DNA from: Alphaproteobacteria bacterium
GTDB taxonomy: Bacteria; Pseudomonadota; Alphaproteobacteria; Rhodospirillales; Rhodospirillaceae
Direction of reading: 5' to 3'
NCBI GenBank assembly: GCA_003250275.1
Contig: QKGW01000139.1
Span: forward strand, 1 to 5,701
Length of the DNA stretch: 5,701 nt
Shown here: piece after piece, positions 1 to 5,701 of the stretch
Position numbering within the stretch: the first letter of the stretch is position 1
How the letters are laid out: every line of letters begins with the position of its first letter
The notes under the pieces: model-generated
Seen by the model: only the letters and a program-made list of their open reading frames with translations
Database searches by the model: none
What the model was told of the DNA's origin: nothing
Translations under genes and position numbers: made by a program

Positions 1-525
1 GTGTTCCCGAAGAAGTGCGGCCACTTCGCCGGCAAGGCGGTGATCCCCGCCGCCGAGATGGCGGCCAAGGTGCGCGCCGCCGCCGACGCGCGCCACGACG
101 CCAACCTCCTGATCGTCGCGCGCACCGACGCCTATGCGATCGAGGGCCTCAACGGCGCGCTCGACCGCGCCCAGGCGATGCTCGAAGCGGGTGCCGACGT
201 GCTCTTCATCGAGGCGCCGACGGCGCGCGCCGAGCTCGAAACCATCGCCCGCCTGCCCGCGCCGCAGCTCGCCAACATCGTCTACGGCGGCCGCACCCCG
301 ATGATCCCGCGCGCCGATCTGGAGGCGATGGGCTTCTCGCTGGTGCTCTACGCCAACGCCGCTCTGCAGGCGACGATCCGCGCGGTTTCCGAGGTGCTCG
401 GGCACCTGCGCGACAGCGGCGATCTCGCGGGGATGGAGGACCGTCTCGCCGGGTTCGAGGAACGCCAGCGCGTCGTCGACAAGGCGCAGTTCGACGCGAT
501 CGAAAAGGCCTACGCGATCAAGTGA
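1..525 (+). CDS. Isocitrate lyase / PEP mutase superfamily C-C lyase (5' truncated)
   Basis: This is the C-terminal part of a TIM-barrel lyase of the isocitrate lyase / methylisocitrate lyase / dimethylmalate lyase type; these Mg-dependent cytosolic enzymes cleave 2-hydroxy acids by retro-aldol chemistry. Visible residues, numbered from the first base, are the catalytic loop KKCGH at 4-8 (Cys6), ARTDA at 40-44 (Arg41), FIEAP at 69-73 (Glu71) and an LANIVYGGRTP segment at about 90-100. The Cys-Arg spacing of 35 and Arg-Glu spacing of 30 match E. coli PrpB C123, R158 and E188 as I remember them. About 117 N-terminal residues, including the metal-binding aspartates, therefore lie upstream. The opening GTG is most likely an internal valine codon, not the start. 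Having Cys in the loop argues for a C-C lyase over PEP mutase. The tail (LYANAALQ, then FEERQRVV) resembles the generic 'isocitrate lyase/PEP mutase family' or oxaloacetate decarboxylase-like group. Substrate is undetermined. The stop overlaps the convergent oxidoreductase gene. Confidence 0.9.
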   Translation: MFPKKCGHFAGKAVIPAAEMAAKVRAAADARHDANLLIVARTDAYAIEGLNGALDRAQAMLEAGADVLFIEAPTARAELETIARLPAPQLANIVYGGRTPMIPRADLEAMGFSLVLYANAALQATIRAVSEVLGHLRDSGDLAGMEDRLAGFEERQRVVDKAQFDAIEKAYAIK

Positions 526-1519
526 TCGTCGGGTCGATCCGCAACACCGACTTCCCCACCGAGCGGCGCTCCTCGAGCGCCGCGTGCGCCTCGGCGATGC
601 CGTCCCAGTCGTAGACGCGATCGATCGCCACCCTGAGCGTGCCCGCCGCCAGCCCCTCGAACACCGCCGCCGCGCGCGCGCGCGTCGCCGCGGCGTCGGC
701 GGCGTAGTGGTTGAGGCGCGGCCGGGTGAAGTAGAGCGAGCCCGCGTCGGCGAGGCGCATCGGCGCGATCGCGGGCGGCGGGCCGGAATTCGAGCCGTAG
801 AGAACCAGCAGGCCGAAGCGGCGGAGCGCATCGATGCTGGTGTCGATGGTCGCCGGGCCGACCGCGTCGAACGCCACGTCGACGCCCCGGCCCTCGGAAA
901 TCGCCCGCGCCGCGGCGATCACGCGGTCGTGGTCGTAGTCGCACGCGGCGTCCGCCCCGGCGGCGAGGGCGGCGGCGCGCTTCGCCTCGGAGGACGCGGT
1001 GGCGAGCACCGTCGCGCCGAGGCGCTTGGCGAACTGGATGAGAATCTGGCCGATGCCGCCCGACCCGGCGTGCACGAGGCAGACGTGCCCCGGCGCGAGG
1101 CGTCCGACGTCGTGCGCGAGATAATGCGCGGTCAGCCCCTGGAACATCGACGCGGCGGCGAGGTCGAGCGAGAGCCCGTCGGGCACCGGCGCGACGCGCC
1201 ACGCGGGCACCACCGCATAGTCGGCGTAGCTGCCGCGCGCGACGCACCAGGCGGCACGGTCGCCGACCATCCAGCCATCCACCTCGGGACCGATCGCGTC
1301 GATTACTCCCGCGCCCTCGATGCCGAGGGTAAGCGGCAGCGTGGTGGTGTAGTTGGCCGAGGTCACGTATTTGCCGCGCCGGGTATGCACGTCCATGAAG
1401 TTGATGCCGGACCAGGCGATGCGGATGCGAACCTCGCCCGGACCCGGCTCGGGCACCGGCAGATCGCGCGGCGTCACCACTTCGGGGCCGCCGTAGGCTT
1501 CGATAATCATCGCACGCAT
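518..1519 (-). CDS. Zinc-independent quinone oxidoreductase-type MDR (NAD(P)H-dependent)
   Basis: A 333-residue cytosolic medium-chain reductase of the quinone reductase / enoyl reductase branch, which uses NAD(P)H to reduce quinones or activated C=C bonds. The N-terminal GroES-like domain (about 1-125) carries SGINFMDVHTRRGKY at 37-51 and LGIEGAGV at 65-72. The Rossmann domain carries QGLTAHYL at 127-134 and the dinucleotide loop AGSGGIGQ at 151-158. The catalytic zinc ligands and the four-cysteine structural zinc lobe of alcohol dehydrogenases are absent, and the length is normal for QOR proteins. The ATG at 1519 is chosen because a purine-rich ribosome site (AAGGGGGAGGGGGG, 1525-1538) lies just upstream; the in-frame ATG at 1510 is too far from it. 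It is the second gene of an operon, 29 bases after the prpF-like stop, so it may act on the same unsaturated acid or its CoA ester (inference). It ends by overlapping the convergent lyase gene by 8 bases. The physiological substrate cannot be read from the sequence. Confidence 0.92.
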   Translation of the reverse strand: MRAMIIEAYGGPEVVTPRDLPVPEPGPGEVRIRIAWSGINFMDVHTRRGKYVTSANYTTTLPLTLGIEGAGVIDAIGPEVDGWMVGDRAAWCVARGSYADYAVVPAWRVAPVPDGLSLDLAAASMFQGLTAHYLAHDVGRLAPGHVCLVHAGSGGIGQILIQFAKRLGATVLATASSEAKRAAALAAGADAACDYDHDRVIAAARAISEGRGVDVAFDAVGPATIDTSIDALRRFGLLVLYGSNSGPPPAIAPMRLADAGSLYFTRPRLNHYAADAAATRARAAAVFEGLAAGTLRVAIDRVYDWDGIAEAHAALEERRSVGKSVLRIDPTIT

Positions 1520-1548
1520 CGCATCCCCCCTCCCCCTTGCACGGCGGC

Positions 1549-2736
1549 TCAACTGGCGGCCGGTTCGCGCGCGGCGGCGCGCGCCGCCTCCACCACTTCG
1601 GCGCGGACGCAAACGTTGCCCTCGAACAGCCGCCGCTGGGTGCGGTAGACCGCGCCGTGTTCGGCGAAGGCGACACCTCCTGCGACCGTGACCTTGGCGT
1701 CGACCACGACCACGCCGGAGGGGTGGCCGAGGCGCACCGGCCCATCGCCCGTCACAGCGAGGCGTTCGGCGAGCGTGCCCGGCACCCGCGACGCGACGCC
1801 GAGGCACACCGCGCCGGTGATCGGCACCGCGCGGTGCGGGTTGCCGACCGAAATCATCCGGATGCCGATGTCGTAATCCGCCTCGCCGAGGGTCTCGCCC
1901 GCGAGCGTGCGCACGGAATGCGGCGCGAACAGCATCGCAACCTTGGGAATGCCGGTGAGCGCGGCGGCGGCGGCGGCGTTCGGCGAAAGCCCCATCGCCA
2001 CCGAGGCGGCCTGGCGGATCGCCTCCATCCGCGCGAGGAACCCGGCGTCGGCTTCGAGGTCGTCGGGGAGTTCGCCGCCGTCCATCCCCACCGCCGCAGC
2101 GGTGACGAACACGCACGGATTGGCGGCGTCGACCATCGACATCTCGATCGGCCCGACGCCCGGCACGTCGAGCAGGTCGACCGGATTGCCGGTCGGCAGC
2201 AGGCGTCCGGTGCGCGCGCCGCCGGGCTCGCGGAATTCGAGCTTCACCGGCGCACCGGTTCCGGCGACGCCGTCGACCGCGAGGTCGCCCTCGGTGACCG
2301 GCAGGCCGCCGGCGACGGGGAAGCGCGAATGGATGATCTTGCGAGTGTTGGTGTTGTGGATGCGCACCAGCGCGATGCCGTCGGGCGGCGGCGGCACCAG
2401 CCCGGCCTCGACCGCGAACGGCCCCATCGCCGAGGACATGTTGCCGCAGTTGGCGCTGTAATCGACGTCGGGCACCTTCACCCCGATCTGCGCGAAGGTG
2501 TAGTCGACGTCGGCGTCCGGGCGCGTCGGCGGGCCGACGACGCAAACCTTGGACAGCGAGGAAATCCCGCCGCCCATGCCGTCGAGCTGGCGGCCGTTGG
2601 GGTCGGGCGAACCCATCGCGGCGAGGAACACCGCGTCGCGGACGGCCGGATCGGGGGGAAGGTCGCGGGCGTCGAAGACCACCGCCTTGGAGGTGCCGCC
2701 GCGCATGAACACGGCGGGAATGCGCATCAAGGGCAT
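1549..2736 (-). CDS. PrpF-family (DUF453) isomerase of unsaturated di-/tricarboxylates
   Basis: A 395-residue cytosolic enzyme with the double hot-dog, diaminopimelate-epimerase-like fold expected of PrpF proteins. The family includes 2-methylaconitate cis-trans isomerase (PrpF), 3-methylitaconate delta-isomerase (Mii) and 4-oxalomesaconate tautomerase (GalD); all shift or flip a C=C bond without a cofactor. Visible motifs are FMRGGTSKAVVF at 10-21, DGMGGGISSLSK at 52-63, DYSANCGNMSSAMGPFA at 92-108, and VGNPHRAVPITGAVCLGVA followed by GHPSGVVVVDA in the C-terminal half. The Lys63 to Cys97 spacing of 34 equals that of the catalytic pair K73/C107 of Shewanella PrpF as I recall it, so the enzyme looks active. 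The start at 2736 has a strong ribosome site (GGAGAGGAG, six bases upstream). The 29-codon upstream extension is unlikely because it would begin inside the candidate promoter. It is first in an operon with the oxidoreductase. Family is certain; choice among PrpF, Mii and GalD activities is not. Confidence 0.93.
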   Translation of the reverse strand: MPLMRIPAVFMRGGTSKAVVFDARDLPPDPAVRDAVFLAAMGSPDPNGRQLDGMGGGISSLSKVCVVGPPTRPDADVDYTFAQIGVKVPDVDYSANCGNMSSAMGPFAVEAGLVPPPPDGIALVRIHNTNTRKIIHSRFPVAGGLPVTEGDLAVDGVAGTGAPVKLEFREPGGARTGRLLPTGNPVDLLDVPGVGPIEMSMVDAANPCVFVTAAAVGMDGGELPDDLEADAGFLARMEAIRQAASVAMGLSPNAAAAAALTGIPKVAMLFAPHSVRTLAGETLGEADYDIGIRMISVGNPHRAVPITGAVCLGVASRVPGTLAERLAVTGDGPVRLGHPSGVVVVDAKVTVAGGVAFAEHGAVYRTQRRLFEGNVCVRAEVVEAARAAAREPAAS

Positions 2737-2751
2737 TGCCGACTCCTCTCC
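2737..2751 (-). promoter_or_regulatory. Ribosome binding site deciding the prpF-like start
   Basis: On the minus strand GGAGAGGAG (2743-2751) ends six bases before the ATG at 2736. It fixes this ATG as the start in preference to in-frame ATGs further upstream, which have no comparable site. Confidence 0.75.
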
Positions 2752-2794
2752 GCTACCGCGCGCGGCGAGGGCCGCCGCCCGCGCGCCGTTCCTC

Positions 2795-2823
2795 CACATA
2801 CGAACGGCGCCGGACATTGTCAA
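2795..2823 (-). promoter_or_regulatory. Candidate sigma70 promoter of the prpF-like/oxidoreductase operon
   Basis: Minus strand: a perfect -35 box TTGACA (2818-2823), a 17-base spacer, then TATGTG (2795-2800) as a moderate -10 (three of six bases, with TAT at the front). Transcription would begin near 2788, giving a leader of about 50 bases before the ribosome site and ATG at 2736. An imperfect dyad, ATTGTCAACAGT on the plus strand (2816-2827), overlaps the -35 box. It has the TTGT..ACA look of GntR/FCD-type operators, but only four of six base pairs are symmetric, so an operator role is speculative. Confidence 0.5.
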
Positions 2824-2841
2824 CAGTCGGCAAGCAAGGAT

Positions 2842-2874
2842 CCCGGAGGGCGGTTCGGCCCCTCGCCCTCCGGG
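2842..2874 (-). terminator. Hairpin after the yecH-like gene, candidate intrinsic terminator
   Basis: A perfect 11-bp inverted repeat, CCCGGAGGGCG (2842-2852) and CGCCCTCCGGG (2864-2874), encloses an 11-base loop. It starts 13 bases beyond the yecH-like stop on the minus strand and sits just upstream of the candidate prpF-like promoter. The stem is strong, but the sequence after it (ATCCTTGCTTG) lacks a proper U-tract, so termination may be weak or factor-assisted; an mRNA 3'-end stabilising role is also possible. Confidence 0.5.
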
Positions 2875-2887
2875 CAGCGCGCAATCG

Positions 2888-3130
2888 TCAGTGCGCGCAG
2901 ATCTTCTCGGCGGCGGTGTTGAAGCTGCCGCCGTTGGGGACGAACTTGCCGCGCTCGGCGAGGAATTCGACCAGCGCGCGGGCGTCCATGCCCTCGGCGG
3001 AGCAGGTGTGGAAACGCGCCTCTGCGCCGAAGCGGGTTTCGATCGCCGCCACCAGCGCGTCCTCGGAGGCGAAGCCCGCCTCGTGTTCGAGCATCATGTG
3101 CAGCACGTCGTGTCCGTGAATCGAGGTCAT
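2888..3130 (-). CDS. yecH: YecH-type (DUF2492) small putative metal-binding protein
   Basis: An 80-residue soluble protein that I recognise as the YecH/DUF2492 family of probable metal-binding proteins; its exact biological role is not established. Recognisable landmarks are the start MTSIHGHDVLHMM (His5, His7, His11), RFHTCSAEGM at 39-48 (His41, Cys43), the GKFVPNGG segment at 61-68 and the C-terminal ICAH (Cys78, His80). These His and Cys residues are the obvious ligand candidates. The length is typical of the family and both ends look intact. The ATG at 3130 is preceded by GGGGAGAGGA (3135-3144) four bases away. There is no signal peptide or membrane segment. It is transcribed alone: a hairpin follows it and the AceE-like gene diverges from it across about 195 bases. 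Metal identity and any link to the neighbouring carbon-metabolism genes are unknown. Confidence 0.88.
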   Translation of the reverse strand: MTSIHGHDVLHMMLEHEAGFASEDALVAAIETRFGAEARFHTCSAEGMDARALVEFLAERGKFVPNGGSFNTAAEKICAH

Positions 3131-3325
3131 TCCGTCCTCTCCCCTGATTGCGTCCGCCTCTTCATTGCCAGATAAATTACCTTGAGGTCAAGAATGAATT
3201 CTCGGGCCTCCGGCGCGCGCAGCGGCGATTCCGCCTTCGGCCCCCGCCCGAGCACGCGTATGATGAACCCCGCAAGGCGGCTCGTCCCCGCGCGATCCGC
3301 CGCAACCGGTGGGGAGGACAACGGC
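3131..3325. promoter_or_regulatory. Divergent control region between yecH and the AceE-like gene
   Basis: This 195-base gap separates two divergent starts and must hold promoters for both. About 3160-3205 is markedly richer in A and T than anything else in the window and contains an interrupted palindrome, CTTGA-GG-TCAAG (3181-3192), a plausible regulator site. No convincing promoter was found. On the minus strand TTGACC (3186-3191) is a good -35 with no -10 at proper spacing. On the plus strand TTGCGT (3148-3153) and GATAAA (3171-3176) are 17 apart but weak. The remaining part up to the ribosome site is GC-rich and shows nothing convincing. Confidence 0.45.
3311..3318 (+). promoter_or_regulatory. 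Ribosome binding site of the AceE-like gene
   Basis: GGGGAGGA, seven bases before the ATG at 3326, is close to the ideal Shine-Dalgarno sequence and spacing. It supports this ATG over later in-frame methionines (the next is residue 25). Confidence 0.8.
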
Positions 3326-5701
3326 ATGGCCGGTAAGGGTGCGCGTCTTCGTTTCCTCAAGGCGATCGAGACCGAGGTGCTCTGGCTCGCCTGCTGGATG
3401 ATCCACAACGCCAACCACCTGCGCGAGAAGGGCGAGGTCAAGGTCGGCGGACACCAGGCCTCCTGCGCCTCGATGGCGTCGATCATGACGGCGCTCTACT
3501 TCGCCGCGCTCCGCCCCGAGGACCGCGTCGCGGTCAAGCCGCACGCCGCGCCGGTGTTCCACGCGATCCAGTACATGATGGGCCGCCAGAGCCGCGCGAA
3601 GCTCGAAAACTTCCGCGGCTTCGGCGGCGCGCAGTCCTACCCCAGCCGCACCAAGGACGTCGACGACGTCGACTTCTCCACCGGGTCGGTCGGCCTCGGC
3701 GTCGCCGTCACCGCGTTCGCCTCGCTGATCCAGGACTACCTCGAAGCCAAGCCGTGGACGGCGGAGCGCCCGCGCGGGCGGATGATCGCGCTGGTCGGCG
3801 ACGCCGAACTCGACGAGGGCAACGTCTACGAATGCCTCCAGGAGGGCTGGAAGCAGAACCTCCGCAACACCTGGTGGATCATCGACTACAACCGCCAGAG
3901 CCTCGACGGCGTGGTGCGCGAAGGCCTGTGGCAGCGCATCGAGGCAATCTTCCGCGGCTTCGGCTGGGACGTGGTGATCCTCAAATACGGCGCGCTGCAA
4001 CGCGCCGCCTTCGCCGAGCCGGGCGGCGAGCGCCTGCGCGCGTGGATCGACGCCTGCCCCAACCCGCTCTATTCGGCGCTCTGCTTCCAGGGCGGCGCGG
4101 CGTGGCGCAAGCGCCTGCTCGACGAAATCGGCGACCAGGGCGAGGTCTCGGCGCTGATCGCGCGGCGCAGCGACGCCGAGCTCGGCGAACTGATGGCCAA
4201 CCTCGGCGGCCACTGCATCGAAAGCCTCGTCGACGCCTTTTCCGCCATCGACCACGACCGCCCGACGGTGTTCCTCGCCTACACGGTGAAGGGCTGGGGC
4301 ACGCCGCTCGCGGGCCACAAGGACAACCACGCGGGCCTGATGACCGAGGCGCAGATGGCGGGCTTCCAGTCCGGGCTCGGCGTGGCGCCGGGCAGCGAGT
4401 GGGAAACCGGGGCGCGCATCGCCGCGGTGCCGGGCCTGCACGAATTCCTCGCCGCCGCGCCGTTCTTCCACGGCGGAACGCGCCGCTTCCGCGCCGGCAA
4501 GATCGCCGCGCCGGGACCGGTGTTCGGCGACGACCGGGTGATCTCCACCCAGGCCGGGTTCGGCAAGGTCCTCGACGCGCTCGCCTCCACCGGCGCGCCG
4601 ATCGCCGAGCGCATCCTCACCACCTCGCCCGACGTCACCGTCTCCACCAACCTCGGGCCGTGGGTCAACCGCCGCGGCCTGTTCGCCCGCGAGGCGCGCG
4701 CCGACACCTTCCGCGAGGAGCACCTGCCCTCGACCCAGAAGTGGAGCTTCTCACCCGAGGGCCAGCACGTCGAACTCGGCATCTCCGAGATGAACATGTT
4801 CCTGCTGCTCGGCGCGGCGGGGCTCTCGCATTCGCTGTTCGGCGAGCGCCTGCTGCCGATCGGCACGGTCTACGACCCGTTCGTCGCGCGCGGGCTCGAC
4901 GCGCTCAACTACGCCTGCTACCAGGACGCCCGCTTCATCGTCGTCGGCACGCCCTCGGGCGTCTCGCTCGCACCCGAGGGTGGCGCGCACCAGTCGATCG
5001 GCCAGCCCCTGATCGGGATCAGCCAGGACGGCCTCGCCGCATTCGAACCCGCGTTCGTCGACGAACTCGCGGTGATCATGGACTGGGCGTTCGACTACAT
5101 GCAGCGCGACGGCGAGGGCGACCCCGACGAGCGCACCTGGCTGCGCGACGAAACCGGCGGCTCGGTCTACCTGCGCCTCTCCACCCGCCGCACCGACGCA
5201 GCCTTCCGCCGCGGCGTCATCGACGGCGCCTACTGGCTGCGCGAACCCGGCCCGAACGCCGACGTGGTGCTGGTCTACCAGGGCTGCGTCGCGCCCGAGG
5301 TGATCGCCGCCGCCGGGCGCATCGGCGAGGCACGGCGCGACATCGGCGTCCTCGCCGTCACCTCTGCCGACCGCCTCAACGCGGGCTGGACCGCCGCCCA
5401 GCGCGCCCGCCGCCGCGGCCACGCGGGCGCACGCGGCCACATCGAAACCCTGCTCGCGCCGCTCCCCGCGCACTGCACCCTGGTCACCGCGATCGACGGC
5501 CACCCGGCGACGCTCGCATGGCTCGGCGCGGTCGCCGGGCACCGCACCGTGCCGCTCGGGGTCGAGCATTTCGGCCAGAGCGCCACCATCGCCGACCTCT
5601 ACCGCCACTACGGCATCGACGCGAGCAGCATCGTCCGCACCGTCGCGGGCCTCACCCAGGGCCGCGAGATCAACGCCCTCCCCCTGCCGATCGGCGCGGA
5701 G
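3326..5701 (+). CDS. AceE-like / transketolase-family ThDP enzyme, probable 2-oxoacid dehydrogenase E1 (3' end off window)
   Basis: An uninterrupted reading frame of 792 codons to the last base, with no stop seen. It belongs to the homodimeric pyruvate dehydrogenase E1 (AceE) and transketolase superfamily, which uses thiamine diphosphate and Mg to decarboxylate 2-oxoacids or transfer C2 units in the cytosol. The order is an N-terminal PP domain with VGGHQASCAS (40-49), GDAELDEGN (158-166) and WWIIDYNRQSLDG (183-195); a Pyr domain with GQHVELGISEMNM (479-491, Glu488 the likely ThDP-activating acid) and PEGGAHQS (550-557); and a transketolase C-terminal domain with VYLRLSTR (614-621) and EHFGQSATIADLYRHYGID (747-765). 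Asp159, Asn189 and Gln191 align with the Mg ligands D230, N260 and Q262 of E. coli AceE as I recall them, so the cofactor site looks intact. AceE has about 890 residues; here the GGH motif comes about 60 residues earlier. Databases often label this subgroup simply 'transketolase', but the IDYNRQSLDG motif is closer to AceE. The frame is near its usual length (about 790), so the stop is probably just outside. Substrate is unknown. Confidence 0.87.
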   Translation, partial: MAGKGARLRFLKAIETEVLWLACWMIHNANHLREKGEVKVGGHQASCASMASIMTALYFAALRPEDRVAVKPHAAPVFHAIQYMMGRQSRAKLENFRGFGGAQSYPSRTKDVDDVDFSTGSVGLGVAVTAFASLIQDYLEAKPWTAERPRGRMIALVGDAELDEGNVYECLQEGWKQNLRNTWWIIDYNRQSLDGVVREGLWQRIEAIFRGFGWDVVILKYGALQRAAFAEPGGERLRAWIDACPNPLYSALCFQGGAAWRKRLLDEIGDQGEVSALIARRSDAELGELMANLGGHCIESLVDAFSAIDHDRPTVFLAYTVKGWGTPLAGHKDNHAGLMTEAQMAGFQSGLGVAPGSEWETGARIAAVPGLHEFLAAAPFFHGGTRRFRAGKIAAPGPVFGDDRVISTQAGFGKVLDALASTGAPIAERILTTSPDVTVSTNLGPWVNRRGLFAREARADTFREEHLPSTQKWSFSPEGQHVELGISEMNMFLLLGAAGLSHSLFGERLLPIGTVYDPFVARGLDALNYACYQDARFIVVGTPSGVSLAPEGGAHQSIGQPLIGISQDGLAAFEPAFVDELAVIMDWAFDYMQRDGEGDPDERTWLRDETGGSVYLRLSTRRTDAAFRRGVIDGAYWLREPGPNADVVLVYQGCVAPEVIAAAGRIGEARRDIGVLAVTSADRLNAGWTAAQRARRRGHAGARGHIETLLAPLPAHCTLVTAIDGHPATLAWLGAVAGHRTVPLGVEHFGQSATIADLYRHYGIDASSIVRTVAGLTQGREINALPLPIGAE

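Noticed and set aside
1..3. GTG at base 1 as the true start of the lyase
   Set aside because: The catalytic loop would begin at residue 4, removing half the TIM barrel and the metal ligands. The window edge cuts the gene.
671..684. Alternating GC run, possible Z-DNA or slippage tract
   Set aside because: It is short and lies inside the oxidoreductase coding frame as Arg/Ala codons, as expected by chance at this GC content.
1960..1978. GCG trinucleotide repeat
   Set aside because: It encodes an alanine run in the PrpF homologue; ordinary low complexity in a GC-rich gene.
518..2545. 675-codon minus-strand reading of the oxidoreductase with a long N-terminal extension (a possible fusion)
   Set aside because: The part upstream of 1519 is Arg/Ala-rich out-of-frame translation of the PrpF gene. 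The true protein begins at the ATG at 1519 behind a ribosome site and has normal family length.
2737..2823. 29-residue N-terminal extension of the PrpF homologue starting at 2823
   Set aside because: It would start inside the TTGACA box, has no ribosome site, and family members begin near the RIPAVFMRGGTSK segment.
1537..2922. 461-codon plus-strand open frame opposite the PrpF homologue
   Set aside because: It is rich in His/Arg/Gly/Ala and matches no family, while the opposite strand has the full PrpF motif set. It is an antisense shadow, as are the plus-strand frames at 584-1648, 1907-2461 and 2549-3175.
3163..3192. SoxR/MerR-type promoter on the minus strand (TTGACCTCAAGGT)
   Set aside because: Only the first half-site resembles the SoxR box. 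The second CTTGAGG half at the required position, and a -10 with 19-base spacing, are missing.
3655..3673. Tandem GACGTCGAC repeat
   Set aside because: It lies within the AceE-like frame and encodes DVDDVD; too short to be a meaningful repeat or site.
3188..4723. 511-codon open frame on the minus strand opposite the AceE-like gene
   Set aside because: Its product is Arg/Gly/Ala/Asp/Val-rich low-complexity sequence with no family resemblance. High-GC codon bias keeps the antisense frame open. The plus-strand frame carries clear ThDP enzyme motifs. The same holds for the minus-strand frames at 4279-4866, 4751-5608 and 5275-5589.
3326..5701. Phosphoketolase, DXS or plain transketolase as the identity of the ThDP enzyme
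   Set aside because: The GDAELDEGN...DYNRQSLDG block and C-terminal pattern follow AceE-type enzymes, and the length of about 790 is above DXS and transketolase. Phosphoketolase signature motifs were not seen.

Overview
The window looks like a chromosomal stretch from a high-GC proteobacterium, probably alphaproteobacterial. The reasons are the very GC-rich codon usage, with G or C at nearly every third position, and the kinds of families present. It holds five protein-coding genes, two cut by the window edges, and no RNA genes, mobile elements or CRISPR arrays that I can see. Coding density is high. The only non-coding stretches are a 29-base operon gap and two intergenic regions of about 150 and 195 bases.

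Layout. Bases 1-525 (+) are the C-terminal two thirds of an isocitrate lyase / PEP mutase superfamily C-C lyase. It meets tail to tail, with an 8-base overlap, a two-gene minus-strand operon. That operon runs from a candidate sigma70 promoter (about 2795-2823) through a PrpF-family isomerase (2736 down to 1549) to a zinc-free quinone-reductase-type MDR oxidoreductase (1519 down to 518). Next is a small minus-strand YecH-type (DUF2492) putative metal-binding protein (3130 down to 2888), followed by a perfect 11-bp hairpin that probably separates it from the prpF-like operon. Divergent from yecH, and running off the right edge, is a large AceE/transketolase-family ThDP enzyme (3326 to beyond 5701, at least 792 codons). 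It was recognised by direct translation, because it has no stop inside the window.

How they may fit together. PrpF-type isomerases move the double bond of unsaturated di- or tricarboxylates, and ICL-superfamily lyases with the KKCGH loop cleave related C5-C7 2-hydroxy acids, usually releasing pyruvate, glyoxylate or oxalate plus a dicarboxylate. An AceE-like E1 enzyme would decarboxylate a 2-oxoacid. A plausible reading is an accessory organic-acid catabolic locus (methylcitrate-like, itaconate-like or dimethylmalate-like). No substrate can be fixed from the sequence, and the genes lie in at least three transcription units. I found no clear novel system. The points most worth a second look are the short AceE-like enzyme with a reduced N-terminus, the PrpF plus lyase pairing without methylcitrate synthase or AcnD in view, and the yecH/AceE-like divergent control region.
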